A stretch of 54,321 nt of DNA from Kaistia terrae (GCF_026344005.1 NZ_JAPKNH010000017.1:1-54321), one strand, 5' to 3'; numbered from the stretch's first letter, positions 25,910 to 34,607 are shown. The notes: generated from the sequence alone by a model not told the origin. Numbers and translations: made by a program.

Positions 25910-27142
25910 CTAGAGAAGACTCCGTCCATGTCGTCCGGGCGCCAGCCCGAGATGCGCCGCGACCGTCTCGCCGATATCGGCAAAACTTTTTCGCGCGCCA
26001 ATGTTTTTTCCCGGCATCGGGGTGCCGTCCGCGTTTCGTCCGAAGGCGAGGATCGGCACCTGTTCGCGGGTATGGTCGGTGCCGCGCCAGGTCGGGTCGC
26101 AGCCATGATCGGCCGTGATGACGACGAGATCGCCGGGCCGAAGCGCCGCCTCGATCTCCGGCAGTCTTGCGTCGAACGCCTCCAGCGCCGCTGCATAGCC
26201 CGGAACGTCGCGACGGTGGCCGTAGAGCATGTCGAAATCGACCAGGTTGGCGAAGACGAGATCGCCGTCCTTCGCCGCTTCCATCGCGGCCAGCGTCGCA
26301 TCGGTCAGCGCTGCGTTGCCGGAAGCCTTGTTGACGTCGCTGATGCCCTTGTGGGCAAAAATGTCGCCGATCTTGCCGATGGCGAGCGTCCGGCCACCGG
26401 CTGAGATCACGCGGTCGAGCAGTGTCGGCTCCGGCGGCGGCACAGCGTAATCGCGCCGATTGCCGGTGCGCTCGAACGTCTCGGCCGTTTCGCCGATGAA
26501 GGGGCGGGCGATGACACGGCCGATTGAATAGGGGTCGACCAGCCGGCGCACGGTCTCGCAAAGCGCATAAAGCCGCTCGAGCCCGAAATGGCTTTCGTGC
26601 GCGGCGATCTGGAAGACGGAATCGGCCGAGGTGTAGCCAATCGGCTTGCCGCTTCGGATGTGCTCTTCGCCAAGCTCGGCCAGGATGGTGGTGCCGGAGG
26701 CGTGTTTGTTGCCGAGGATCCCAGGCACCTTCCCCTCGCGGACAATCGCGTCGGTCAATTCGGCTGGGAAGCAGGGCTCGGTTTCCGGAAAATAGCCCCA
26801 GTCGAACGGCACCGGCACGGCGGCGATTTCCCAATGGCCGGACGGCGTATCCTTGCCGTTCGAGACCTCCGCCGCATGTCCGTAGATCGCGTTCCTTCCG
26901 GGAGCGGGGAGGTTGGCCGGCCAGCTGCCGCTGGCGCCCTGGGCGGCTGCGCCAAATCCGAGACGGCCGAGATGGGGCAGAAGCAGGGGGCCGGAACGCA
27001 GGCCCTCCCGGTCGCCGCGCCCGCTCGCGCAGGCTTCCGCGATGTGGCCAAGCGTGTTTGCGCCCGCGTCGCCATAGGCCGAAGCATCCGGCGCGCCGCC
27101 GACGCCGACGGAATCAAGAACAATCAGGACGGCACGCGACAT
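25910..27142 (-). CDS. deoB: Phosphopentomutase
   Basis: The protein is 410 residues of the alkaline phosphatase superfamily. The N-terminal metal motif is [21 protein letters not shown] contains the catalytic Thr, and the C-terminal metal site is [20 protein letters not shown]. It interconverts (deoxy)ribose 1-phosphate and 5-phosphate, feeding nucleoside-derived pentoses into central metabolism. It is the first gene of the deoB-add-binding protein operon and is divergent from upp. Confidence 0.97.
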   Translation of the reverse strand: MSRAVLIVLDSVGVGGAPDASAYGDAGANTLGHIAEACASGRGDREGLRSGPLLLPHLGRLGFGAAAQGASGSWPANLPAPGRNAIYGHAAEVSNGKDTPSGHWEIAAVPVPFDWGYFPETEPCFPAELTDAIVREGKVPGILGNKHASGTTILAELGEEHIRSGKPIGYTSADSVFQIAAHESHFGLERLYALCETVRRLVDPYSIGRVIARPFIGETAETFERTGNRRDYAVPPPEPTLLDRVISAGGRTLAIGKIGDIFAHKGISDVNKASGNAALTDATLAAMEAAKDGDLVFANLVDFDMLYGHRRDVPGYAAALEAFDARLPEIEAALRPGDLVVITADHGCDPTWRGTDHTREQVPILAFGRNADGTPMPGKNIGARKSFADIGETVAAHLGLAPGRHGRSLL

Positions 27143-27318
27143 GAAAGGACAACCTGAACGATGGGACGCTCAGGATAGGCCGGGGTGCCCCCGCGCCACA
27201 AGCGGGACCGTTCCGTGGGGACAATCCGCGCTGCCGGGACATGTTGACGTGGCGGCGCGGTTTCCAGCGCTTGAACGGCAGGCTACGGTGCATGCAACCA
27301 AGACAAGCGAGGCCAATG

Positions 27319-27948
27319 ATGAACAGCGTGACGGTGATCAATCACCCCCTGGTGCAGCACAAGCTCACCATCATGCGCGACAAGCACACGTCGACGGCGG
27401 GCTTCCGCCGGCTGCTGCGCGAGATCTCGACGCTGCTTTGCTATGAAGTGACGCGCGATCTCGAAATGACGACGACGACGATCGAGACGCCGCTGACCGA
27501 GATGGAAGCCCCGACGCTCGCCGGCAAGAAGCTGGTGTTCGCCTCGGTGCTGCGCGCCGGCAACGGCCTGCTCGAAGGCATGCTCGACCTCGTGCCGGCG
27601 GCGCGCGTCGCCCATGTTGGCCTCTATCGCGATCCGAAGACGCTGCAGGCGGTCGAATACTACTTCAAGGCGCCGGACAGCCTCGACGAGCGGCTGACCA
27701 TCGTTGTCGATCCGATGCTGGCGACCGGCAATTCGGCGATTGCCGCCGTCGACAAGCTGATCGAGCGCGGCGCCAAGGATATCCGCTTCCTGTGCCTGCT
27801 CGCCTCGCCGGAGGGCATCGCCAAGTTCCAGTCCGTCCATCCGACCGTTCCGATCTTCACCGCCTCGATCGACAAGAACCTGAACGAAAAGGGTTATATC
27901 ATGCCGGGTCTAGGCGATGCCGGCGACCGGATGTACGGCACCAAGTGA
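27319..27948 (+). CDS. upp: Uracil phosphoribosyltransferase
   Basis: The protein is 209 residues from the ATG at 27319, which has GAGG 6 bases upstream. The ATG at 27316 is too close. The start [20 protein letters not shown], the PRPP-binding loop [17 protein letters not shown] and the C-terminal [15 protein letters not shown] are diagnostic. It makes UMP from uracil and PRPP. The last 39 bases overlap the convergent transglutaminase-like gene. Confidence 0.96.
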   Translation: MNSVTVINHPLVQHKLTIMRDKHTSTAGFRRLLREISTLLCYEVTRDLEMTTTTIETPLTEMEAPTLAGKKLVFASVLRAGNGLLEGMLDLVPAARVAHVGLYRDPKTLQAVEYYFKAPDSLDERLTIVVDPMLATGNSAIAAVDKLIERGAKDIRFLCLLASPEGIAKFQSVHPTVPIFTASIDKNLNEKGYIMPGLGDAGDRMYGTK

Positions 27949-28839
27949 TCCGTCACCCAGCGATCCGTCACCAACGGATCCGCTAGCGGGTCGGTCGATC
28001 TCGGCCGGCGATTGGCTGTCGAGGAGTCCCGGCTTCTCGATTTCCTCGGTCCGCACGGTAAAACTCACCAGCGTGGCGTTGCCAAAACTATTGGTCAGCG
28101 CCACGTCGGTTGCGTCGCGGCCCCGCGCCATCACCACGCGGCCGATGCGCGGCTTGTTGTGGCGGGCGTCGAACGTATACCAGCGACCGTCGAGATAGGC
28201 CTCGAACCAGGCCGAGAAATCCATCGGCGCCGGATCGTAGGGAACCCCGATATCGCCCAGATAGCCGGTGCAGTAGCGCGCCGGAATGTTCATGGCGCGG
28301 CATAGCGCGATGGCGAGATGGGCGAAGTCGCGGCAGACGCCGAAACGCTCATTATGCGCCTCGAGCGCCGTGCGGGTCGGCCTTGCCAGTGGATAGCTGA
28401 AGGTCAGGTGATTGTGCACATAGGAGACGATCGCCTGCACGCGCGAGCCATTTTCCGGCAGATGACCGAACAGCGGCCAGGCGACGAAGCCAAGATGGTC
28501 GGTCTCGCAATAGCGGCTGCCGAGCAGGTAGACGAGGCATTCTTCCGGCAGTTCCTGCACCGGCAGGATGCGCGCCTCCGGCGCAACCACATCGGGCTCG
28601 CCGTGATCATAGACGACGCCCTCGGTCCAGATCCGGGTTCGGCCGGCCGGCAGCACCGTCCGGCTGGCGAGATTGCCAAAACCGTCTAGATAGGTGTCGA
28701 TCGACACCACCGGATCGGAAACGAGATAATCCTGCTGGATCATGCGGTCGCCGATACTGGGATGCACCCGGAGCATCATCAGCATGGGCGTGGGCTGCGG
28801 GCATTCGAAAGCAATGTCGAATCCGATGCGGATGTGCAT
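27910..28839 (-). CDS. Transglutaminase-like protein with altered catalytic triad
   Basis: The protein is 309 residues from the ATG at 28839 (AGAGG ribosome-binding site). It has the Bact_transglu_N-like N-terminus and a transglutaminase-like core. The nucleophile motif [12 protein letters not shown] gives Cys169, and the third-residue region is [11 protein letters not shown]. The position expected to hold the catalytic His (HAW in relatives) reads [10 protein letters not shown], so it is Ser209. The protein may be an inactive or modified member. The C-terminal 20 residues contain [11 protein letters not shown], encoded by short direct repeats in the overlap with upp. The usual family role is peptide hydrolysis or transfer. 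The substrate is unknown. Confidence 0.85.
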   Translation of the reverse strand: MHIRIGFDIAFECPQPTPMLMMLRVHPSIGDRMIQQDYLVSDPVVSIDTYLDGFGNLASRTVLPAGRTRIWTEGVVYDHGEPDVVAPEARILPVQELPEECLVYLLGSRYCETDHLGFVAWPLFGHLPENGSRVQAIVSYVHNHLTFSYPLARPTRTALEAHNERFGVCRDFAHLAIALCRAMNIPARYCTGYLGDIGVPYDPAPMDFSAWFEAYLDGRWYTFDARHNKPRIGRVVMARGRDATDVALTNSFGNATLVSFTVRTEEIEKPGLLDSQSPAEIDRPASGSVGDGSLGDGSLGAVHPVAGIA

Positions 28840-29020
28840 GACGCCTCTCTCCACGAAATGGGTTTGATTTCCCAATGCGTCGGCGGGCCGAAGCGTTCCG
28901 TAGCGGTCTGGCGGTAGTTTAGGCAGTCGCTGCCGCCATATTGTCCATTGATCCAGGGTGGGCAGTGACTTGGAGCCTCGGGCCCTTCGCAAAAACGGAG
29001 AAGGCTCTGGCTCCTGCCGC

Positions 29021-29070
29021 GTCGCGTTTCTTCACGCGAACCGCTGCGCATGTCGCTCGAAACGCTCTAG
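29021..29070. repeat. Short repeat family R4
   Basis: The pattern is TCGCGT-TTCTTCACGCGAACCG, then GTCGCTCGAAACGCTCTAG, immediately before the MoeB-like gene. The same pattern occurs at 38441-38488 and, partially, at 23985-24020. Confidence 0.6.
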
Positions 29071-29078
29071 GATGGGCG

Positions 29079-29840
29079 ATGACCTTTTCTTCGGATGAAA
29101 TCGAGCGCTATGCGCGTCACCTGTTGCTGGCGGAAGTCGGCGGGCCGGGGCAGCAGAAGTTGAAGGCGGCGCGCGTGCTGGTGCTGGGCGCTGGTGGGCT
29201 CGGCGCGCCGCTGATCCAGTATCTGGCGGCGGCCGGCGTCGGCACGATCGGCGTCGTCGACGATGACCGTGTCGCGCTGTCCAATCTGCAGCGGCAGGTG
29301 ATTCACGATACGGCCGGCATCGGCAGGTTGAAGGTCGAGAGCGCTCGCGACGCCGTGCAGCGCCTCAATCCGAATGTCGCGATCGAGACGCACGCCCTGC
29401 GGCTCGATGCGCAAAATGCCGATGCGCTGCTGTCGACCTATGATGTCGTGGCGGACGGCACCGACAATTTCGAGACGCGCTTCCTCGCCGCCGATCGCTG
29501 CGCCGAATTGCGGAAGCCGCTGGTCACGGCGGCGGTCGGGCGCTTCGACGGCTCGCTGACGACACTTCTTCCTTGGGCCAGCAACGCCGAAGGCGTCCGC
29601 AATCCTGGATTTCGCGACCTGTTTCCCGCGCCGCCGCCGCCCGGCCTGGTGCCGAGCTGCGCCGAGTCCGGCATTTTGGGCGCGCTCACGGGTGTGCTGG
29701 GCAGCCTGCAATCGGTCGAAGTCTTGAAGCTGATCGTCGGCATCGGCGAGCCGCTGATCGGCCGGCTGCTCCTCGTCGATGCGTTTTCCATGCGCTTCGA
29801 GACCATCCGCTACAAGCGGAAGACACCTGCGCGAGACTAA
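29079..29840 (+). CDS. HesA/MoeB/ThiF family adenylyltransferase
   Basis: The protein is 253 residues from the ATG at 29079. It is an E1-like enzyme: nucleotide-binding VLVLGAGGLGAPLIQYLAAAGVG, VDDDRVALSNLQRQV with the catalytic Arg, and ADGTDNFETRFLAADRC. Such enzymes adenylate the C-terminal Gly-Gly of a sulfur carrier (MoaD or ThiS). The two CxxC zinc pairs of E. coli MoeB are absent and there is no C-terminal rhodanese domain. In place of the usual Cys-rich stretch it reads FRDLFPAPPPPGLVPSCAESGILG. The partner cannot be assigned, because no moa or thi genes are nearby. Confidence 0.87.
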   Translation: MTFSSDEIERYARHLLLAEVGGPGQQKLKAARVLVLGAGGLGAPLIQYLAAAGVGTIGVVDDDRVALSNLQRQVIHDTAGIGRLKVESARDAVQRLNPNVAIETHALRLDAQNADALLSTYDVVADGTDNFETRFLAADRCAELRKPLVTAAVGRFDGSLTTLLPWASNAEGVRNPGFRDLFPAPPPPGLVPSCAESGILGALTGVLGSLQSVEVLKLIVGIGEPLIGRLLLVDAFSMRFETIRYKRKTPARD

Positions 29841-29873
29841 GTCAGGAAACGCCCTCTGCATTACTCCGCCCTC

Positions 29874-29999
29874 AACATCCTGAGGAGGCCCGCAGGGCCG
29901 TCTCGAAGGACGCAAAGAGGACATGCAAACCCAAAGGAAACTCCTTTAGGCTGTGCGTCCTTCGAGACGGCTTTCTCCGAAAGCCTCCTCAGGATGTTG
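29874..29999. repeat. Long palindromic repeat, family R2
   Basis: The ends ACATCCTGAGGAGGC and GCCTCCTCAGGATGT are complementary, with inner arms GCCGTCTCGAAGGACGCA and TGCGTCCTTCGAGACGGC. The unit can fold into one long hairpin. Related elements are at 31754-31888 and 50280-50397. Confidence 0.8.
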
Positions 30000-30085
30000 G
30001 ACATTGGGGCTGCACCTATCAGCGTTCTGTAGCGCGAGGTGAGAAGCTGGACTTCCGCGAAGTTCGCTTGCCTGAAACATCCTTC

Positions 30086-30206
30086 CTCACCTCTCCCTGA
30101 GGGAGAGGTCGACAGCCAAAGGCTGGCGGGTGAGGGTTTACGGCCTCACCGGATGGTTTCCTTAACGCTCACCCGGAGCTGCGCTTCGACCTCTCCCTCA
30201 GCGGGG
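30086..30206. repeat. Long palindromic repeat, family R1 (copy a)
   Basis: It is bounded by CACCTCTCCCTGAGGGAGAGG and CGACCTCTCCCTCAG, with the internal GGGTGAGGGTTTACGGCCTC block shared with copies at 44173, 45400 and 48335. Its orientation matches the 44173 copy. Confidence 0.8.
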
Positions 30207-30240
30207 CGCAAAGCGGGAATCGACCCAGATGTTTCTTGCT

Positions 30241-30414
30241 TTAGCGGATAAGGCCGAACAGACCGAGTAGGCCGATAAAGGGAATGGCGGGATGGCGCGA
30301 TCCGCGCAGGCCGTCCTGCGGCGGTGTCTCGGCGCGCCGGCTCTGTGCGGGCGGAAGCTCGCGCTCGAAGCGGTCCTGATACAGGCTCTTGAACAGATAA
30401 GTGGCGGGAATCAT
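30241..30414 (-). CDS. Small protein (57 residues) divergent from a LacI regulator
   Basis: A short reading frame starts at ATG 30414 with a near-consensus GGAGGA ribosome-binding site 7 bases upstream. The product is basic in the middle (LPPAQSRRAETPPQDGLRG) and ends in a hydrophobic tail IPFIGLLGLFGLIR, so it may associate with membranes. No family is recognised. The operator-like palindromes at 30440-30537 lie just upstream, so it is a likely target of the LacI protein encoded on the other side. A longer frame to 30549 exists but would run through the operators. Confidence 0.6.
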   Translation of the reverse strand: MIPATYLFKSLYQDRFERELPPAQSRRAETPPQDGLRGSRHPAIPFIGLLGLFGLIR

Positions 30415-30439
30415 GATGACTCCTCCTGATCGATGAATT

Positions 30440-30453
30440 ATGAATCGATTCAA
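30440..30453. promoter_or_regulatory. LacI-type operator candidate O1
   Basis: TGAATCGATTCA is a perfect 12 bp palindrome, within ATGAATCGATTCAA, 26 bases upstream of the 57-residue gene. It has the central CG step typical of LacI/GalR sites. Confidence 0.6.
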
Positions 30454-30475
30454 TTCACGGTCGCACGCACGTCGA

Positions 30476-30489
30476 TTGAACCGGTTCAA
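30476..30489. promoter_or_regulatory. LacI-type operator candidate O2
   Basis: TTGAACCGGTTCAA is a perfect 14 bp palindrome with the central CG step of LacI-family operators. It lies 36 bp (centre to centre) from O1. Confidence 0.7.
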
Positions 30490-30523
30490 GATAGGTCTTC
30501 GCAAAAAGCTGGTCAAGCGAAAA

Positions 30524-30537
30524 TTGAACCGATACAA
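30524..30537. promoter_or_regulatory. LacI-type operator candidate O3
   Basis: TTGAACCGATACAA is a near-copy of O2 with the same left half and an imperfect right half. It lies 48 bp from O2 on the regulator side. Confidence 0.6.
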
Positions 30538-30683
30538 GGATGGTGTCAAAAATTCTGTTCCCGCGACCAGCGAGCGCGGGGCAGGCGGGTGTCGGGCTGA
30601 CCGCGTGGCGCTAGAATGTCTCGACGCGGAGGCGCGCGGCGGTATCGCCGTCCGCAGCGGAGCGGAAGGAACGTGAAACCGGA

Positions 30684-31736
30684 ATGAAGCGCGCGATCAA
30701 GCTTTCGGATGTGGCCAAGGCCGCTGGTGTCTCTCAGGGCACGGCCTCGAATGCCTTCAATCGGCCGGAGATCGTCCGTCCGGAAGTGCGCGAACGGATC
30801 GAAGCGGCGGCGCGTGAGCTTGGCTATGCCGGGCCGGATCCCAAGGGTCGCCTGCTGCGCGCCGGCAAGGTCAACGCCATCGGCGTCGTCACCACATCGC
30901 CGCTGGGCTATTTCTTCGAGGATCCCTACGCCCGCGCCATCATGACGAGCATTTCCGAGGCGTGCGACGTGCATGGCGCCGGCATTTCCCTGGTTTCGGC
31001 GGCGAACGAGGAAAAGCTCGCCTGGAACATCCAGAGTGCGATTGTCGACGGCTTCATCCTGTTCTGCATCGAAGGCGGCGCCCGGCTTGTCGAGCTGACC
31101 CGCGAACGGCGGTTGCCCTTCATCGCCCTTCAGCTCGAAGGTCTGGATGAGACGATTTCGGCCATCGGCATCGACGAGTTCTCATCGGCGCGAACTGCCG
31201 GACGCCACATCATGGCGCTCGGTCACCGCGACGTCGCCATTTTGGCGCTGGAACTCACGGAAGGCCATATCGGGCCGGTGTCGGAGACGGAGGTTGACGC
31301 CGCGCTCTATTCGACGACGCGAAACCGCATCCGCGGCTATCAGGCGGCGATGGTGGAATTCGGCGTCGACGCTGCGACGGCGCCGATCTTCGAGACGGAT
31401 CACACTTCGGCCAGCGTCGAGGCCGCGCTGGCAGAGCTGTTCGGCTCCGACCGCCCGCCCACGGCGCTGCTTTGCATGTCCGACCGTGTCGGGTTGATCG
31501 CGCTAGATTGGCTGCGGGCGCGAAAAATCTCCGTGCCGGGCGATGTTTCGGTGATCGGATTCGACGGTGTGCCGGACGGCGAAATTTCCAATCCGCCGCT
31601 CACGACCGTGGCGCAGCCGATCGCCGCCATGGGCCGCCAGGCCGCCGACATGATTCTGGGCGGCATGAATGAACCGCACCGCGAGCAACTCCCCGTCGAC
31701 CTGATCGTCCGCGCGTCAACCGCCGCGCCGGGGTAG
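30684..31736 (+). CDS. LacI/GalR family transcriptional regulator
   Basis: The protein is 350 residues. The N-terminal helix-turn-helix and hinge are complete: IKLSDVAKAAGVSQGTASNAFNRPEIVRPEVRERI, then ARELGYAGPDPKGRLLR. The C-terminal sugar-binding-like domain includes ISAIGIDEFSSARTAGRHIMALGHRDVAIL and SVIGFDGVPDGEISNPPLTTVAQP. The recognition helix reads QGTASNAFN. Three operator-like palindromes lie in its upstream region, so autoregulation and control of the divergent 57-residue gene are likely. The effector is unknown and no sugar transport genes are adjacent. Confidence 0.93.
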   Translation: MKRAIKLSDVAKAAGVSQGTASNAFNRPEIVRPEVRERIEAAARELGYAGPDPKGRLLRAGKVNAIGVVTTSPLGYFFEDPYARAIMTSISEACDVHGAGISLVSAANEEKLAWNIQSAIVDGFILFCIEGGARLVELTRERRLPFIALQLEGLDETISAIGIDEFSSARTAGRHIMALGHRDVAILALELTEGHIGPVSETEVDAALYSTTRNRIRGYQAAMVEFGVDAATAPIFETDHTSASVEAALAELFGSDRPPTALLCMSDRVGLIALDWLRARKISVPGDVSVIGFDGVPDGEISNPPLTTVAQPIAAMGRQAADMILGGMNEPHREQLPVDLIVRASTAAPG

Positions 31737-31753
31737 GGCACTTAAACTCGACC

Positions 31754-31888
31754 ATCATCCTGAGGTGCCCGGCAAAGCCGGGCCTCGAAGGAGGGTCCAG
31801 GGATAACCACTTGTTGCACGCACGTCGTCTGCAAGCCGGCGTGCTGGACCCTCCTGACTTCGCTTGCGCGAAGCACCGCAGGATGATG
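31754..31888. repeat. Long palindromic repeat, family R2
   Basis: The ends CATCATCCTGAGGTGC and GCACCGCAGGATGATG are near-complementary, with inner arms GGAGGGTCCAG and CTGGACCCTCC. It lies between the LacI gene and the convergent dehydrogenase gene. Confidence 0.75.
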
Positions 31889-31958
31889 GCGGAGGGGGCG
31901 GCCGAAGCGACGCTCCCGAAAAAATCCGAATCCGGCTTAGCGGTGATGCTTAGCCGAC

Positions 31959-32954
31959 TCAGAGCATCGAGGGCAGGACGCGATCCGGCGGCTTGTGGCC
32001 GTCGAAATAGGCGCGGATGTTGATGAGAACTTTTTCGCCCATGGCGATGCGGCCCTCGATCGTCGCCGAGCCCATATGCGGCAGCAGCACGGCCTTGCCC
32101 TTGGCGGCGAGGCGCAGCAGCTTCGGGTTCACGGTCGGCTCATGCTCGAACACGTCGAGGCCCGCGCCGGCGATAGCGCCGGTCTCCAGCAGCTTGGCCA
32201 GCGCGTTTTCGTCGATGACGTCGCCGCGCGAGGTGTTGACTACATAGGCTTCGGGTCGCAGCAGCTTCAGCCGTCGTTCCGACAGCAGGTGGAAGGTGCC
32301 GGGCGTGCGCGGGCAATTGACCGAGATGATGTCCATCCGGGCCAGCATCTGGTCGAGGCTGTCCCAATAGGTCGCCTCCAGCCCTTCCTCGATCTCCGTC
32401 GAGAGGCGATGGCGGTTGTGGTAGTGGATCGACAGGCCAAACGCCTTGGCGCGGCGGGCCACGGCCTGGCCGATCCGGCCCATGCCGACAATGCCGAGCC
32501 GCTTGCCTGCCATGCGCCGTCCCAGCATCCAGGTCGGCGACCAGCCGGCCCAGTCATGGTCCGGCGTCAACACGCGCGATCCTTCTACCACCCGGCGCGG
32601 CACGGCCAGAATCAGCGCCATCGTCATGTCGGCCGTGTCCTCGGTCAAAACGCCGGGGGTGTTGGTGACGGTGACTCCGCGGGCGAGAGCTTTTTCCACA
32701 TCGATGTGGTCGAAGCCGTTCGAGAAGCTGGCGATCAGCTTCAGTTGAGGGCCGGCCTCGGCGAGGATCGCGCCGTCGATGCGGTCGGTCACGGTCGGAA
32801 CCAGAACGTCGGCGACTTTCACCGCCTCGATCAGCGCTGCCTGCGACATCGGCCGGTCGTCGATGTTCAGCTGCGTGTCGAATAATTCGCGCATTCGCGT
32901 TTCGACCGCGTCCGGCAGCCGGCGCGTGACGATGACAAGCGGCTTCTTCTTCAT
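31959..32954 (-). CDS. D-isomer 2-hydroxyacid dehydrogenase (glyoxylate/hydroxypyruvate reductase type)
   Basis: The protein is 331 residues. The NAD(P) Rossmann motif is GIVGMGRIGQAVARRAKAFG. The catalytic Arg lies in VNTSRGDVIDENAL, the Glu in DVFEHEP, and the His in LLPHMGSAT. The start ATG at 32954 gives the usual N-terminus KKPLVIVTRRLP. It reduces a 2-keto acid such as glyoxylate to the D-hydroxy acid in the cytoplasm. The GxGxxG is followed by an HNRHRL segment, which is more typical of NADPH users, but coenzyme choice is not certain. Confidence 0.9.
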   Translation of the reverse strand: MKKKPLVIVTRRLPDAVETRMRELFDTQLNIDDRPMSQAALIEAVKVADVLVPTVTDRIDGAILAEAGPQLKLIASFSNGFDHIDVEKALARGVTVTNTPGVLTEDTADMTMALILAVPRRVVEGSRVLTPDHDWAGWSPTWMLGRRMAGKRLGIVGMGRIGQAVARRAKAFGLSIHYHNRHRLSTEIEEGLEATYWDSLDQMLARMDIISVNCPRTPGTFHLLSERRLKLLRPEAYVVNTSRGDVIDENALAKLLETGAIAGAGLDVFEHEPTVNPKLLRLAAKGKAVLLPHMGSATIEGRIAMGEKVLINIRAYFDGHKPPDRVLPSML

Positions 32955-33146
32955 CGCGTCGGCCTCTCCGTTGAGAGCTCCTTAACCATGGAGCGTCACA
33001 CTATGCGCGTCGGCTGGTATACCCCGTCGCTGCGTATCTCGATCCTCTACCAGACAGCCCGTCGATCATAAATGGTTCGGAGGTCGGGCGTTCGGGAAAG
33101 AACTTCCGGTCGCAGCCTCGGGCGATAGAAGAGGGGTGATTACGCG

Positions 33147-33737
33147 ATGGTTTTGTCTGCAATCCAGGGAATGTCCGCTCGGCTGCGTTTTGCGCGCCAG
33201 GTCCCTCGTGCGCTGGCCGTCGCGTTGGTGGCCTCCCTCGCTCTCGTTGCCCAGCCGAGCCTGCCCGCCGTCGCCCAGGGCGCGGCCGGCGCGACGCCAA
33301 AGCTCGGGCCGAGCGGCCTGCCGCTACCACGCTTCGTCTCGCTCAAGGCCGGCCGCGTCAATGTTCGCGTCGGTCCCGGCCAGGGCTACAAGGTCTCGTG
33401 GGTGTTCACCCGTTCCGCTCTGCCGGTCGAAATCGTCCAGGAATTCGACAACTGGCGCCGCATCCGCGATTCGGACGGCGCCGAGGGCTGGGTTTTCCAC
33501 AGCCTGCTCGTCGGCAAGCGCACGGCCGTCATCGCGCCCTGGCAGGATGGCGACCCGCTGCCGATCCGCGCCAACCCGATCGACACGGCCGAAATCACGG
33601 CCTATCTGCAGCCCAAGGTCGTTTCGTCGGTTTCAAAGTGCGAGGATGGCTGGTGCCGGCTGATCGACAAGCGCTTTCGCGGCTGGATCAGGCAGAGCAA
33701 TCTCTGGGGTGTCTATCCGGACGAGGACCTCGAGTAA
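33147..33737 (+). CDS. Secreted SH3-domain protein
   Basis: The protein is 196 residues. A signal peptide ends near residue 43 (PAVAQ), so export to the periplasm is expected. Two SH3b-like units follow: FVSLKAGRVNVRVGPGQGYKVSWVFTRSALPVEIVQEFDNWRRI and the segment ending SSVSKCEDGWCRLIDKRFRGWIRQSNLWGVYP. It probably binds cell-wall peptide or assists envelope assembly. This domain arrangement is common in Hyphomicrobiales, and no enzyme domain is attached. Confidence 0.87.
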   Translation: MVLSAIQGMSARLRFARQVPRALAVALVASLALVAQPSLPAVAQGAAGATPKLGPSGLPLPRFVSLKAGRVNVRVGPGQGYKVSWVFTRSALPVEIVQEFDNWRRIRDSDGAEGWVFHSLLVGKRTAVIAPWQDGDPLPIRANPIDTAEITAYLQPKVVSSVSKCEDGWCRLIDKRFRGWIRQSNLWGVYPDEDLE

Positions 33738-33770
33738 GCAAGCCTTGAGGGGAGCAGCCTTGAAGTAAGC

Positions 33771-33804
33771 AAGCCCTCGCCCGCAAGCGGCCGAGGGCTT
33801 TTTG
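33771..33804 (+). terminator. Rho-independent terminator
   Basis: AGCCCTCG and CGAGGGCT form a stem around a short loop, followed by TTTTT. It lies about 35 bases after the SH3 protein stop. Confidence 0.85.
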
Positions 33805-34025
33805 GCATGCGCGTTCATATGTGCGCGTCATCCCGCCAAACGCACGCGCGTCGCCCTCGTGGAGAGGGCTGATGGTCTTTCAGGAGATGCTCACAAAAAA
33901 AACGGACCGCCAGCGATCCGGGATTGGGATCGATCCGGCAATCCGGCGCGACAGGGCAGGGGCCGCCCCGTCTGCGCAAATCCTTCGGTCTCGCTCGGTG
34001 AATCGGACGAGACGCCTTCAGGCGA

Positions 34026-34478
34026 TCAGTTGCCGATGCGGCGCAGGCGGACGACGATGTCGACGCGCGTGATTTCCATGCCCTCGGGCGGCACCGGAAC
34101 GTCTTCGACCCGCAGCGTCGACATCGGGATATCGAGAACGCGGTTCTCACCCTCGACGTAGAAGTGGTGGTGATCGTCGACATTGGTGTCGAAATAGGTC
34201 TTCGAGCCGTCAACCGCGACTTCGCGCAGCAAGCCGGCTTCGGTGAACTGGTGCAGCGTGTTGTAGACCGTCGCCAGCGACACCGGCACGCGATGGCTCA
34301 TCGCCTCTTCGTGCAGGCCTTCGGCCGAGATATGGCGATTGCCGCGCTCGAACAGGATCTCCGCCAGGGCCAGGCGCTGACGCGTCGGACGCAAGCCCGC
34401 CGTACGCAGCATGACGCGCACTTCCGAAACCTTCTTGTCGGCGGTGCGGGTTGCTTTTCTGACGAGGTCCATACGCAT
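34026..34478 (-). CDS. irr: Iron response regulator Irr (Fur family)
   Basis: The protein is about 150 residues from the ATG at 34478. A second ATG 6 bases on is equally possible. The Fur-type winged helix is GLRPTRQRLALAEILFERGNRHISAEGLHEEA, then SLATVYNTLHQFTEAGLLREV. The DDHHHFYVEGENRVLDIP segment with His103-105 is the haem-interaction site typical of rhizobial Irr. The C-terminal CxxC zinc sites of Fur are absent, and the N-terminal GCPWHD haem motif of the Bradyrhizobium protein is missing. It represses iron-storage and haem genes when iron is scarce. A likely target site lies in front of bfr at 36544-36561. Confidence 0.88.
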   Translation of the reverse strand: MRMDLVRKATRTADKKVSEVRVMLRTAGLRPTRQRLALAEILFERGNRHISAEGLHEEAMSHRVPVSLATVYNTLHQFTEAGLLREVAVDGSKTYFDTNVDDHHHFYVEGENRVLDIPMSTLRVEDVPVPPEGMEITRVDIVVRLRRIGN

Positions 34479-34563
34479 TTGGGATCTGTCCGTATCTTGA
34501 CGTTCGAGGCAGCGAAACTGGCCCTCATCCCCGGAAGGCCGGGCCAGTCCAGATAACCTAACT

Positions 34564-34580
34564 CTAAAGTGAAGCTTTAG
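34564..34580. promoter_or_regulatory. Palindrome upstream of irr
   Basis: CTAAAG-TGAAG-CTTTAG is a 6+6 bp inverted repeat about 90 bases upstream of the irr start. It resembles half of an iron control element, so autoregulation is conceivable. Confidence 0.3.
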
Positions 34581-34607
34581 CAACAGGCCAAAAAACTGGC
34601 CTGTTGC
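34580..34607 (-). terminator. Hairpin between argG and irr
   Basis: GCAACAGGCC and GGCCTGTTGC form a perfect 10 bp stem with an A/T-rich loop, 16 bases after the argG stop. The T-run lies in the loop rather than after the stem, so efficiency as a terminator is uncertain. Confidence 0.5.

Larger units (their letters stand above)
29841..30240. other. Intergenic region filled by two palindromic repeats
   Basis: No gene is seen. The 400 bp between the MoeB-like gene and the small membrane-like protein gene consists largely of one R2 element (29874-29999) and one R1 element (30086-30206). Confidence 0.7.
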
